Below are positions 8,256 to 16,730 of a stretch of DNA of 64,000 nt, piece after piece. Every line of letters starts with the position of its first letter. Position 1 is the first letter of the stretch. The DNA lies in assembly GCA_964557575.1 (NCBI GenBank), contig CAZLBC010000010.1:31825-95824 (forward strand). Reading direction: 5' to 3'. A program made the position numbers and the translations under genes. Below the pieces are notes generated by a model, which made no database searches, was not told the origin of the DNA, and was given only the letters and a program-made list of their open reading frames with translations. Source of the stretch: CAZLBC01 sp964557575. Lineage in GTDB: Bacteria > Planctomycetota > Phycisphaerae > SM23-33.

Positions 8256-10256
8256 ATGTCCCCCGGCGTCTCAGACATACTCTCCCCGGGCGGCCCCGTT
8301 TCGGCTTCTCTTGACGGTTTCGAACAACGCCCTGAACAGGAGGAAATGGCCGCGGCCGTCGAAGCGGCGTTCGCGGGAAAACACCATCTCATTGCCGAAG
8401 CCGGCACCGGCGTCGGCAAGAGTTTCGCCTACCTCATACCGGCAATTCTTTCCGCCGCCGAAGGCGGCCGCAGAACGGTGATAAGCACGCACACCATCGC
8501 GCTCCAGGAACAGTTGATCACCAAGGACCTGCCGTTTCTGGCCGCGGCGATGGACAGCCGATTTACCGCCGTTCTCGGCAAAGGACGAGGCAACTACCTG
8601 TGCCCGCGGCGGCTCGAAACGGCCGTCAACTACCGGGAAAACACCTTTGCATCCGACACGCTTCTCGATCAGCTCGAGTATATCGCCTCCTGGGCCATGG
8701 AAACGCGCAGGGGGGACATCAGCGAGCTTCCCTTTTCCCCGTCCGGCACCGTCTGGTCACGGGTCTGCAGTGACGCGGTGGCGTGCATGGGCACCAGGTG
8801 CACATACTACGAACGGTGTTTCCTGCGGGAAGAGCGGAGAAAACTGCTCAAGGCCGATATCGTCGTGGTAAACCACGCCCTTTTCTTTTCCGACCTGCCG
8901 CTTCCTGCCGAAGCAACCCTTCTCGGTGAATACGATTTCGTCGTTCTCGACGAAGCGCACACAATCGAATCGATTGCCACCGATCATTTCGGGGACAGCA
9001 TAAACAACCTTTCAGTGGCGGCCCTCATCAGGCAGTTGTACAGCGAGGAAACCGGGCGGGGCATACTGTCCGTCCTCAGGGCGCAGGATACAATAACCGC
9101 GGCCCGAGAGGCGGCCGCCGCGGCAGAATCCTTCTTTGCGGAACTCGCTGCGGCCGAAGACGAGGATATTTCCCCAAGCGGCAGAATCCGGCGGGCCGAA
9201 ATCATCCCCGACACCGTCACCCGCCCCCTGTCGCGACTGGCCGCGGCGCTGCGCCGCGTCAACACGGCCGATCTCGATGCGACGTTGCGATTCGAGATCG
9301 CGGCACTTGAAAAGCGGGTCATCTCGACGGCCGACACCATCGCGCGACTGCTGCTCCAGGGTGAAGAACAGCGGGCATACTGGCGCACGGTACACTACAC
9401 CCGCGGCGGCAACCGGCGCAGGGTCGTCACGCTCGCCGCTGCGCCGATCAACGTTGCGCCGATGCTCGAAAAACTGCTGTTTGACAGTATCGGTTCGGTC
9501 GTATTGACCAGCGCGACACTGTCGACCACCCGCGGCGGACCCCACGGCTTCGAATACCTCCGCGAACGACTGGGCATCGACGACGCCGAGGAGATCCTCC
9601 TGAACGCCCCGTTCGATTACCGCGCGCAGGCCGGCCTGTATATCGAAACCGGCCTCGGGGACCCGAACGGCGCCGGCTTTGCCGCATCCGCGGCGGGCGC
9701 GATCAGGCACTATGCCGCGAAAACCGACGGCCGGTGTTTCGTTTTGACCACCAGCTACCGGCTTCTGGACGACCTCTTCGACGAGCTGGCGGACTGGGCC
9801 GACGAGCACCGCTTTCGCCTGTTGAAGCAGGGAGGAGACCTGCAGCGGAGCGCGATGCTGGACTACTTCCGCGAACACGGGCGATCGATACTGCTGGGCA
9901 CCACCAGTTTCTGGCAGGGAGTCGATGTCGTCGGCGAAGCGCTGAGCAACGTGATCATCACCAAGCTGCCGTTCGCCGTTCCCACCTCGCCCGTTATGGA
10001 AGCCCGCATCGAGCAGATTCGGGAAGACGGCGGCAATCCGTTCACCGAACTCCAGGTTCCCCAGGCGATCATCATGTTCAAGCAGGGGTTCGGCAGGCTG
10101 ATCCGGTCAGGTGCGGACCGCGGCTTCGTGGTTGTGCTGGATCACCGCATTTTCACGCGGTCGTACGGAAAGGCTTTTATCGAGGCACTCCCCGACATCG
10201 CGGTACACTACGATGAATACCGCGAAGGCAAAGGCAACACTTCAACGCACCAATGA
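8256..10256 (+). CDS. dinG: DinG/XPD-type ATP-dependent DNA helicase
   Basis: A 666-residue superfamily-2 helicase of the DinG/YoaA type. It shows Walker A in AEAGTGVGKSFAYL (about residue 50), the DEAH box in VVLDEAHTIES (about 230), a four-cysteine cluster (CSDAVACMGTRCTYYERC) typical of the 4Fe-4S domain, motif IV-V region LGTTSFWQGVDV, and motif VI QGFGRLIRSGADRG. The family unwinds DNA 5' to 3' and acts in repair and R-loop removal. ATG 8256 follows the membrane protein by 11 bases. The last 15 bases overlap the convergent holA gene. Confidence 0.9.
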   Translation: MSPGVSDILSPGGPVSASLDGFEQRPEQEEMAAAVEAAFAGKHHLIAEAGTGVGKSFAYLIPAILSAAEGGRRTVISTHTIALQEQLITKDLPFLAAAMDSRFTAVLGKGRGNYLCPRRLETAVNYRENTFASDTLLDQLEYIASWAMETRRGDISELPFSPSGTVWSRVCSDAVACMGTRCTYYERCFLREERRKLLKADIVVVNHALFFSDLPLPAEATLLGEYDFVVLDEAHTIESIATDHFGDSINNLSVAALIRQLYSEETGRGILSVLRAQDTITAAREAAAAAESFFAELAAAEDEDISPSGRIRRAEIIPDTVTRPLSRLAAALRRVNTADLDATLRFEIAALEKRVISTADTIARLLLQGEEQRAYWRTVHYTRGGNRRRVVTLAAAPINVAPMLEKLLFDSIGSVVLTSATLSTTRGGPHGFEYLRERLGIDDAEEILLNAPFDYRAQAGLYIETGLGDPNGAGFAASAAGAIRHYAAKTDGRCFVLTTSYRLLDDLFDELADWADEHRFRLLKQGGDLQRSAMLDYFREHGRSILLGTTSFWQGVDVVGEALSNVIITKLPFAVPTSPVMEARIEQIREDGGNPFTELQVPQAIIMFKQGFGRLIRSGADRGFVVVLDHRIFTRSYGKAFIEALPDIAVHYDEYREGKGNTSTHQ

Positions 10257-11210
10257 CACCACCAGTGTCTGAAGCGACGCGAGGGGATCGTGCCCGGTTT
10301 TCATGCCGAGGTCCGTTTCGAGCACACGGCGCATGTCGGCTTCCAGCCGCCCCGTGTCCCGCTTGCCGAGCAATTTCTTGAATGGCTGGATCATCTTGCC
10401 CCAGGCCTTCGCCTCCTTCAAGACGGTGGATTCCGACTCACCCCGGTCGCGAAGCCGGCCGGCATGGAGGGTCCTCCTGACGTGCCAGGCAAGCTGCCCC
10501 AGGATCATCATCTCGTCGCCGCGGCGATTCATCGCCCGGTTGAGCCAGCCCAGGGCGCCGGCGGCGTCACCCCGCACAATTGCATTAACAAGGGCGAATG
10601 CCTCCGGGGTCACGGTCGGCGAGGAAACCGCCGCCACGTCGTCGATAGTAATCCGCTTTCGCTGACCGACGTAACAAACAAGTTTCTCGACTTCCTCGGC
10701 GACTCCCGCCAGGTCATCGCCCGCCGTCGCGGCCAGGGAAGAAGCCGCCCCGCCCTGGATGTCCTTTCCGGCCTCCGCGGCCCGCTTTTTTATCCACGCG
10801 ACGAGTTCAGTCCCGTCGGGCCGTTTGCATTTGATCGCCTCGCCGACGGCGGCGACCTTTTTGGCAAGGTTGGTATTGCTTCTCCACTCGCCGACCTGGA
10901 GAACGAGAGATCCGCATGAGGAGGGATTGTCCAGGTAGTCCTGGAGTTTATCGCGGTACTTGGTCAGAAAGCCCCCGGCATTCCTGACGACCACCACGCG
11001 ATGAGGGGCCAGAAACGGGAGCGTACGGAGGTCGTCAAGGACCACGGAAAGTTCCGGAACGTCTTCGTATTCCCTGAGGGACAGCGTGCGATCGGCATCT
11101 CCCAGCAACCGGTCAATGATACGGCGACGATGTTCGACCTGCAGATATCCGTCCGGCCCGTACAGTACGTATACGGGCTTGATCTCTTCGACCTTTGTTG
11201 AAGCAGCCAT
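10242..11210 (-). CDS. holA: DNA polymerase III delta subunit
   Basis: The clamp-loader delta subunit, which opens the beta sliding clamp. The N-terminus shows VYVLYGPDGYLQ (the degenerate P-loop region of HolA); then come VVVVRNAGGFL, the helical lid and collar with GQLAWHVRRTLHAGRL, and a C-terminal DPLASLQTLVVSLVR helix. About 322 residues from ATG 11210 (MAASTKVEE); a GTG at 11234 would add 8 residues. Neither has a strong ribosome site, so the start is uncertain. Its 3' end overlaps the convergent dinG by 15 bases. Confidence 0.9.
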   Translation of the reverse strand: MAASTKVEEIKPVYVLYGPDGYLQVEHRRRIIDRLLGDADRTLSLREYEDVPELSVVLDDLRTLPFLAPHRVVVVRNAGGFLTKYRDKLQDYLDNPSSCGSLVLQVGEWRSNTNLAKKVAAVGEAIKCKRPDGTELVAWIKKRAAEAGKDIQGGAASSLAATAGDDLAGVAEEVEKLVCYVGQRKRITIDDVAAVSSPTVTPEAFALVNAIVRGDAAGALGWLNRAMNRRGDEMMILGQLAWHVRRTLHAGRLRDRGESESTVLKEAKAWGKMIQPFKKLLGKRDTGRLEADMRRVLETDLGMKTGHDPLASLQTLVVSLVR

Positions 11211-11302
11211 CCGAAAATCCGGCTCTTCCGACACCGCGGCACGAAAAGCCCGCAGACACCCGCCCCGACGTGCCGATCAGTCAAAAAAAGTGAACGGGTA
11301 AG

Positions 11303-11473
11303 CTAGACCTGCCTCTTCCGGTAGATGAGGTACCCCACAATCACCACGATCAGCAGGACAAAGGCGATCCACTGAAGCAATGTCCAGTTCCACGGAAGGA
11401 ACGGCTTGATAACGCAGCCGCTCATGAAGGTGACCGAAAACAGCAGAAGAAGAGGAAGTAAAAAGCGTCTCAT
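11303..11473 (-). CDS. Small lipoprotein/membrane peptide, 56 aa
   Basis: A 56-residue ORF read directly from the minus strand. It begins MRRFLLPLLLLFSVTFMSGC, a charged n-region, hydrophobic core and lipobox-like MSGC, so lipidation at Cys20 is plausible. A second hydrophobic helix (about 36-50) precedes the basic end YRKRQV. A clear ribosome site, GGGAGCAGG, lies 3-11 bases upstream of the ATG at 11473. No function can be assigned. It is upstream of holA on the same strand and may share its transcript. Confidence 0.7.
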   Translation of the reverse strand: MRRFLLPLLLLFSVTFMSGCVIKPFLPWNWTLLQWIAFVLLIVVIVGYLIYRKRQV

Positions 11474-11605
11474 AAACCTGCTCCCTTACAGAAAGGTACG
11501 CGACCCGGTATCGATCGCACTCACTATGTGATTTTCTCGTAACAATCTCAACGCAAATCTCTTAACTTTATTGCCGGCACGTGTAAGCTACCGGCGATCC
11601 ACCCA

Positions 11606-11679
11606 TAGCGGCGACTGGATTCGAACCAGTGACCTAGGGCTTATGAATCCCTCGCTCTAACCAACTGAGCTACGCCGCC
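11606..11679 (-). tRNA. tRNA-Met (CAT)
   Basis: A 74-nt cloverleaf: acceptor GGCGGCG/CGCCGCT (G1-T72 wobble), D-arm GCTC-AGTTGGTTA-GAGC, anticodon loop TTCATAA giving CAT, variable AGGTC, T-arm ACTGG-TTCGAAT-CCAGT, and discriminator A. The CCA end is not encoded. The ordinary acceptor pairing and loop suggest elongator Met; an Ile2 tRNA with modified C34 cannot be excluded from the anticodon alone. Confidence 0.95.
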
Positions 11680-11915
11680 ACTTTTCTCAGCGGTTAGTTT
11701 CCCCTGAAATACAGAGAAAATCAAGACTTTTGACGCAATATTGAGAAAAACAACCCCCGCCGTGACAAAGTATGGGGAAAACGGCGCCCCTGTGTTATGA
11801 TGCCCCGGAAATCGGCGCGATTTGAATCGAAAAGAGCCGCCGATGCGGGCTGACGCGGCGTGAGGCCGCTGCAGCCGTTCGAATACAGCGTATATTGCCA
11901 GGTCGTGGTCACAGT

Positions 11916-13322
11916 ATGTACATACTCGTATTGATTGCTTTTATTATTGTCTTCGCGGTTCCCCCGGCGATGAACGGGTATCTGCCTCCGGCGATGCTCA
12001 TCCCGGCCGCGGTACTCTACGTGATGATCGTGCTGCTGCTCGGTGTGATTGACAGCCTGCTTTCGGTGAAAAAAACGGCGGACGGTGAATCCAAGCCCGA
12101 TCGCCGGGGCATGATAAGGATCGTGGTTAACCTGTGGATGATCACGGGTCACACGGGACTCGTCCTGCTCGGCCTGCGGGACGTGTTCAACGAGATCGGC
12201 GCGCTGACCGCGGTGCCGCTGGCGGGAGACCTGATGGCGATGATGCCCTTTTGCTGCGCTGTCGCCGCGTACTGGCTGACCGAATTTCCCGTCTACCTTC
12301 ACGCCCGGGACCGGCTGAACAGCCAGCTCGTCTCGCGGGGGCTTCCCCCTGCTCCCGCCTGGGGCCTTGGCGAATACCTGATCTTCAATGCCCGGCACCA
12401 GGTGCTCTTCATCGTCGTGCCGGTGTGCCTGATCACGGGCCTGTCGCAGACCGCGGAACTCTATCTCTGCCCGCTGGTGACGGAAGGGACGCCCCGGGAG
12501 ACGGTCGCGATGTTGTCGTCCCTGGCGTCAGGGGGTGTGGTGTTCGTTATCGCGCCCCTCCTGATAGTACGCATATGGAAGACCTCCCCGCTGCCCCGGG
12601 GACCGCTGCGAACGGAGCTGGAAGAGATGTGCCTGGCCACAGACGTTCGCTTTCTCGATATCCTCGTCTGGGAATCGAGCGGGGCGATGGCCAATGCCGG
12701 GGCGATGGGCATCATTCCGCAGGTGCGGTACCTGCTGGTCAGCGACGCGGTACTCCAACGGCTGGGGCCGCTGGAAATTCAGGCCGTGTTCGCCCACGAA
12801 CTCGGACACGTAAAGAACCATCACATTCTGTACCTGCTGCTCTTCGCGATCAGTTCGCTGCTGCTGTGCGCCGCCGGCGGGTACGCAGTCGCCGTGGCCC
12901 TCTATCCCCTGCTGGGTATCGATCTCTCGATCGAGGTGATGCTGCTGCTGATCATCACCGTCTGGTTCTACGGTTTCGGCCGCATTTCCCGTGCATTCGA
13001 AGCACAGTGCGATGCCTTCGGCGCATGGATGGCCGGGCGGGAGCCCGGCGATGACGGTGATCGCCGCCGTATCACGCCGGCGGGGGGCAGAACATTCGCC
13101 CGCGCGCTGCGCGACATCGTCGAACTCAACGGCATGGGGTTGCGCAGCCGCAACTGGCGGCACGGCCGGGCGGCGGACCGCGTCCGGCGGGTCCTCGGCT
13201 GGGCCCGCGCGGGCACGTCAATGGAGGAAATCGACCGCGGCATCGCGCGGATAAAGGCGTGGTTGTGGATCGCGGCCGCCGCCGGCATCCTGCTGACCGT
13301 GCTGATGGAACTATCGGTGTAA
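11916..13322 (+). CDS. M48-type membrane zinc metalloprotease
   Basis: A 468-residue multi-pass membrane protein with the zinc-binding HEXXH motif in VFAHELGHVKNHH near residue 294 and a downstream glutamate candidate in AFEAQCDAFG, the arrangement of M48/HtpX-Ste24-like peptidases. Helices occur at residues 1-20, 28-45, 75-90, 100-125, 165-185 and 210-230, and further helices flank the active site, so catalysis is probably at the cytoplasmic membrane. ATG 11916 is preferred to TTG 11895. Role in membrane protein quality control is family knowledge; the substrate is unknown. Convergent with thiC. Confidence 0.8.
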   Translation: MYILVLIAFIIVFAVPPAMNGYLPPAMLIPAAVLYVMIVLLLGVIDSLLSVKKTADGESKPDRRGMIRIVVNLWMITGHTGLVLLGLRDVFNEIGALTAVPLAGDLMAMMPFCCAVAAYWLTEFPVYLHARDRLNSQLVSRGLPPAPAWGLGEYLIFNARHQVLFIVVPVCLITGLSQTAELYLCPLVTEGTPRETVAMLSSLASGGVVFVIAPLLIVRIWKTSPLPRGPLRTELEEMCLATDVRFLDILVWESSGAMANAGAMGIIPQVRYLLVSDAVLQRLGPLEIQAVFAHELGHVKNHHILYLLLFAISSLLLCAAGGYAVAVALYPLLGIDLSIEVMLLLIITVWFYGFGRISRAFEAQCDAFGAWMAGREPGDDGDRRRITPAGGRTFARALRDIVELNGMGLRSRNWRHGRAADRVRRVLGWARAGTSMEEIDRGIARIKAWLWIAAAAGILLTVLMELSV

Positions 13323-13344
13323 ACGAGCTGTCCGCCCGCGGGAA

Positions 13345-14673
13345 TTATTCGTCCGCGGTGTCCGGTACCCTTTTCCCGCTCAGTGCGGCACTGATACGCA
13401 TGGCGCAAAATTCCCGCCCGCACATCGAGCAGTAATCGCTGCGGCCCTCCGCGGGCGGGGCGCCGGCGGCCTTCCTGATTTCCCGGGCCCGGTCGCCGTC
13501 AAAGGCGAGTTGAAACTGCCGCTCCCAGTCGAACGCCACCCGGGCGTCGGCTATCAGGTTGTCGGGCTCGGCGGCGCCCGGCATACCCCGGGCGACATCG
13601 GCGGCATGGGCAGCGATCTTGAATGCCACGCAGCCGGCCCGCACCTCCTCGGGGCCGGGCAGGGCGAGGTGCTCGGTCGGGGTGACGTAGCAGAGGAAAC
13701 TGGCCCCGTGTACGGCCGCCGCCGTCGCGCCGATCGCCCCGGTAATGTGGTCGTACCCCGGGAAGGCATCAGTGACGATGGGACCGAGGACGTAGAACGG
13801 CGCGCCGTGACAGATCTCCTCCTGTTTGCGCATGTTCATCGGTATCTGGTCGTACGGGATGTGTCCGGGCCCCTCGACCATCACCTGGACCCCGGCATCC
13901 CGACAGCGGAGGACGAGTTCCCCGAGAACCGCGAGTTCGGCGAACTGGGCCTCGTCGGACGCATCGGCCAGGCATCCCGGGCGGAGACCGTCCCCCAGCG
14001 AAAAACAGACATCATACTCGGCCGCGATGGCACACAAGTCGTCGAATGCCTCGTACAGGGGGTTCTGCCGGTCGTGATATTCCATCCACCGGGCCAGCAG
14101 CGCGCCGCCCCGCGAGACGATTCCCATCTTCCGCCGCGTGGCCAGGGGAACCGCGTCCCTGAGAATGCCGGCGTGAATGGTGAAGAAATCGACTCCCTGC
14201 CGGGCCTGCCGCCGGCAGGTTTCCAGCATATCGTCGACCGTGAGTTCCTCGACGGGCGCATCGGCGGTCGCCGCGTATATCGGCACCGTTCCGAACGGCA
14301 CGGTCGCCCGGGAAATGAGGAACGCGCGGATCCTGTCCGTGTCCCCGCCGGTCGAGAGGTCCATGACCGCATCCGCGCCGTACCTGACGGCCCACCGCAA
14401 CTTGATGAGTTCCTCCTCCTCGCAACTCTTGTCGGAGGAGACGCCGATGTTGGCGTTTATCTTCGTCGAGACCACCCGGCCGATACCGCGGGGCTCGAGG
14501 ACGCCCTCGCTTTCCGCGCCGGGGGGATCAAGATGAATGCGGTTGGCGGGAATCACCAGGCGCCCCGCCGCAACCTCGTCCCGTATCCGTTCCGGATCGA
14601 CGCCTTCGCGTTGAGCCACGAAGAGCATTTCAGGGGTAATAACGCCGTCAACGGCTTCCGTGTATTGTGTCAT
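13345..14673 (-). CDS. thiC: Phosphomethylpyrimidine synthase ThiC
   Basis: A 442-residue radical-SAM thiamine enzyme that converts aminoimidazole ribotide to HMP-phosphate. Visible family motifs: TKINANIGVSSD, DLSTGGD, TIHAGILR, SLGDGLRPG, MVEGPGHIP, PFYVLGPIVTD, HITGAIG and the C-terminal 4Fe-4S motif CSMCGREFC (Cys415, 418, 423). The bacterial core length is right; there is no N-terminal ThiC-associated extension. A good ribosome site, GGAAAGGTG, lies just before ATG 14673. Expression should be switched off by thiamine pyrophosphate through the riboswitch upstream. Confidence 0.95.
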   Translation of the reverse strand: MTQYTEAVDGVITPEMLFVAQREGVDPERIRDEVAAGRLVIPANRIHLDPPGAESEGVLEPRGIGRVVSTKINANIGVSSDKSCEEEELIKLRWAVRYGADAVMDLSTGGDTDRIRAFLISRATVPFGTVPIYAATADAPVEELTVDDMLETCRRQARQGVDFFTIHAGILRDAVPLATRRKMGIVSRGGALLARWMEYHDRQNPLYEAFDDLCAIAAEYDVCFSLGDGLRPGCLADASDEAQFAELAVLGELVLRCRDAGVQVMVEGPGHIPYDQIPMNMRKQEEICHGAPFYVLGPIVTDAFPGYDHITGAIGATAAAVHGASFLCYVTPTEHLALPGPEEVRAGCVAFKIAAHAADVARGMPGAAEPDNLIADARVAFDWERQFQLAFDGDRAREIRKAAGAPPAEGRSDYCSMCGREFCAMRISAALSGKRVPDTADE

Positions 14674-14700
14674 GGCAACACCTTTCCATCACCCGCCGGA

Positions 14701-14730
14701 AAAACAAAAACCGGTCGACGAAACGGCCGG
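14701..14730 (-). terminator. Attenuator hairpin between riboswitch and thiC
   Basis: On the minus strand CCGGCCG-TTTCGT-CGACCGG is followed by TTTTTGTTTTT. It lies between the TPP aptamer and the thiC start, which fits transcription termination when thiamine pyrophosphate is bound. No antiterminator was worked out by hand. Confidence 0.8.
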
Positions 14731-14755
14731 CTCATAATGGAACGCGCGATTGTTC

Positions 14756-14890
14756 ACCGTCCCTACGCGGGTCGCTCAAATAAGAACTCGCCGATCAGGT
14801 TCGAAGGGTTTCCTCCTGCGAGGATCTCAGCCGGGTAACGAGCCGGCAGGTCGATGCATGCCGGCACATCACGGCGGCTCCCCCGGCGAA
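14756..14890 (-). promoter_or_regulatory. TPP riboswitch (THI element)
   Basis: The minus strand carries the conserved THI-box order: GGGGGAGC, then GGCTGAGATCCTCGCAGGAG, AAACCCTTCGAACCTGATC, and finally CGCGTAGGGACGG. These match the thiamine pyrophosphate aptamer consensus (CUGAGA, ACCCUU, AACCUGAUC, GUAGGGA). The region between the 5' GGGGGAGC and CTGAGA is longer than usual and holds a GCCGGCA-type hairpin. It controls thiC downstream. Confidence 0.93.
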
Positions 14891-14929
14891 GTGCTGTTAT
14901 CGGTTCAGTTTGTTCTCGCCGCTGTCAAT

Positions 14930-14960
14930 AGTATACCACGGGAACCGAAAAGGCAAGTAT
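14930..14960 (-). promoter_or_regulatory. Candidate promoter of the thiC transcript
   Basis: The minus strand has TATACT as a -10 box (14930-14935 on the plus strand AGTATA) with ACTTGC 17 bases upstream as a weak -35. It places transcription start about 30 bases before the riboswitch. Confidence 0.5.
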
Positions 14961-14987
14961 CCCCCCCCCCCCCCGGGGGGGGGGGGG
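14961..14987. repeat. C14G13 homopolymer palindrome
   Basis: Fourteen C followed directly by thirteen G, lying 5 bases beyond the stop codon of the minus-strand gene at 14993 and next to the thiC promoter. It could form a 13-bp GC hairpin, but no T run follows on either side. It may instead be an assembly join of poly-G read tails. Confidence 0.9.
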
Positions 14988-14992
14988 AGCCG

Positions 14993-15757
14993 TCATCGCC
15001 GTCCCGGTCCGCCCGGCGACCGGTTGAGCTTGTCGCGAAGATATGCCGCGTCCTCGTAGCGTTCCTCATTTACCGCATTTTTCAGTTGCCGTTTCAATCG
15101 CTGGCGGGGATCGAGGGGAATCATTTCGCGAACCTCGCTGCACATGGTTTTCAGTATCTCCAGATCCCGGGAGGACTCGATCTCGCTGTCGCTGTCGCGC
15201 TCTCTGAAAAGATTTCCGATCTGTTCTATTGTCTGATTCAATACCGCCACCGCGTGGGAGAGGTCGTCTTTCTTTATGTCCATTTTTGCCCTGGCGCTGG
15301 CGTACATTCTCAAGACGTAGGGCCGGTACCCTTCGCAGGAACGACGGTCATCTTCCTCGGCGCCGTGGGCATGCAGGAAATCGAACAGCCGCAGGTTCCG
15401 GTGGGTATCCCTGCAGGTCACGTCAAAGTCGCCGAGCAGAAAGGCCGCGAGGTACCGGTGATAGTACATGGCCCCCTCGGCCCTGAGATCGCGGCACGCT
15501 TCGGGCGTGAGGGAAAATACCTCGTCGGCGCCGTGTTCCGCGCGGTGCTTCTCCAGGCGGTTCTCGAAATGCGCGAAGAGGCTTTCGCAGCCCTCAGGCC
15601 GCATGCCGTCGGGCCGTCCCGTCAGTTCCATCTGCAGGAGACCGAGGTCGAGGCGCATCTGGTATTTTTCCCTGCCGTCCGCCCCCCGTATACGACGGAC
15701 ATTCACTTCCCCCGGTTTATACGGCCACCCGTCGAGTATATCACCTATATCAAGCAT
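14993..15757 (-). CDS. UvrB/UvrC-motif protein
   Basis: A 254-residue soluble protein whose last 50 residues carry the UVR motif (LKRQLKNAVNEERYEDAAYL, then RDKLNR), the helical hairpin used for UvrB-UvrC contact and also found in ClpC/McsA-like proteins. The first 200 residues (VRRIRGADGREKYQMRLDLG, LLQMELTGRPDGMRPEG) resemble a family conserved in Planctomycetes of unknown function. ATG 15757 has GGAG just upstream. It is not UvrB or UvrC: neither helicase nor nuclease domain is present. Confidence 0.8.
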   Translation of the reverse strand: MLDIGDILDGWPYKPGEVNVRRIRGADGREKYQMRLDLGLLQMELTGRPDGMRPEGCESLFAHFENRLEKHRAEHGADEVFSLTPEACRDLRAEGAMYYHRYLAAFLLGDFDVTCRDTHRNLRLFDFLHAHGAEEDDRRSCEGYRPYVLRMYASARAKMDIKKDDLSHAVAVLNQTIEQIGNLFRERDSDSEIESSRDLEILKTMCSEVREMIPLDPRQRLKRQLKNAVNEERYEDAAYLRDKLNRSPGGPGRR

Positions 15758-15787
15758 CGCTCCGCCGGCTGAGACAGCACAACAGGT

Positions 15788-16561
15788 TTACTTGTAGGTA
15801 TCGAAGAACTGCACGTTCGATATTTCGCCCGTTAACACCTTCTCCTCGCCGACCAGCACGTGCCTGCCGATATGCACGATTTCCACCACGCCCGGAACCA
15901 TCAGTCCCGCGGACTCAAGACCGTAGGTATATTCCGTGACCAGGCCCTCTTCGCCCGGATTGTCGGCGCCGCTGGTCGCGAATCGCAGAAGCGCGGTGTC
16001 GGGCTTGAAATAATAGCCGCCCTCGTGAACGGCAACCCTGAGGTATTCGTTGCCGAGGATATTTCTCCGCCCCTTCATTGCGGACTCCCCGTAGGTCAGG
16101 ATCCGCCACGGACCGGTGAATTTCAGCACGTACAGGTAGAGGGCCCGCCCGAGTTCCTGCTGGAGTTCGGGGTTCTCAAAGTACCGCGGGGCATGGTCCC
16201 TCCCGTTGCGGTCGAGGTCGATGCGCAGCTCCCGGGAGGAAAGCGACCGGGCTATCACCCTGCCGGGCACCATACCGGGCTCAAAAAGCATCTTGACAAA
16301 AAACTTGTCGACATAGGGATGTCCCCACTTCCCGTGTATTTCGAGGACCAGGTTTCCCTCGATGCGCTTCACGGCCTTCCACTGTTCCACGCCGCCGAGT
16401 GCCGCTATCGACCGTTTCACGATGCGGGGCGCGGCAGCCAGCCGTGCTGATGGAAACGAAGATCCTCCCCGGTACCCCTCGCCGCCGTATTCCACGTCCG
16501 GCGAACCGCATCCCGCCAACAGAAGGGCCAGCACCCCCGGTAAAGACCATCGCTGAATCAT
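15788..16561 (-). CDS. Secreted lipoprotein, unknown function
   Basis: A 257-residue predicted lipoprotein: n-region MIQRW, hydrophobic stretch, lipobox LLAGC with Cys about residue 18. The mature part (ALGGVEQWKAVKRIEGNLVL) resembles outer-membrane lipoprotein sorting/LolA-like beta domains only loosely. A perfect ribosome site AAGGAG precedes two in-frame ATGs; the second, at 16561, has proper spacing, so I use it over 16567. It ends 30 bases before the UvrB/UvrC-motif gene and is likely in the same operon. Confidence 0.65.
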   Translation of the reverse strand: MIQRWSLPGVLALLLAGCGSPDVEYGGEGYRGGSSFPSARLAAAPRIVKRSIAALGGVEQWKAVKRIEGNLVLEIHGKWGHPYVDKFFVKMLFEPGMVPGRVIARSLSSRELRIDLDRNGRDHAPRYFENPELQQELGRALYLYVLKFTGPWRILTYGESAMKGRRNILGNEYLRVAVHEGGYYFKPDTALLRFATSGADNPGEEGLVTEYTYGLESAGLMVPGVVEIVHIGRHVLVGEEKVLTGEISNVQFFDTYK

Positions 16562-16603
16562 TTCCATCTCCTTGCAAAGAGAGAACGGTCGACACGATTT
16601 TAA

Positions 16604-16616
16604 ATCACGTAGTGAT
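16604..16616. promoter_or_regulatory. Palindrome ATCACGTAGTGAT in a divergent intergenic region
   Basis: A 5-bp perfect inverted repeat around GTA, in an AT-rich stretch between the divergent lipoprotein and zinc-ribbon/DedA genes. It is a candidate operator; no regulator is identified. Confidence 0.35.
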
Positions 16617-16730
16617 AATAAATAACTTATTTTATTTCTTCGGACATTACAACCGTAATTGTGCAGTCGGTCTCCGCGGCAACTTTCCACCGCGCTGCAA
16701 TTGACATTCAGCCGGGAAGGACAAATACTG

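Noticed and set aside
12134..13054. Plus-strand frame shadow inside the M48 gene
   Set aside because: Arg/Gly/Pro-rich, no hydrophobic or catalytic pattern; typical out-of-frame translation of GC-rich DNA.
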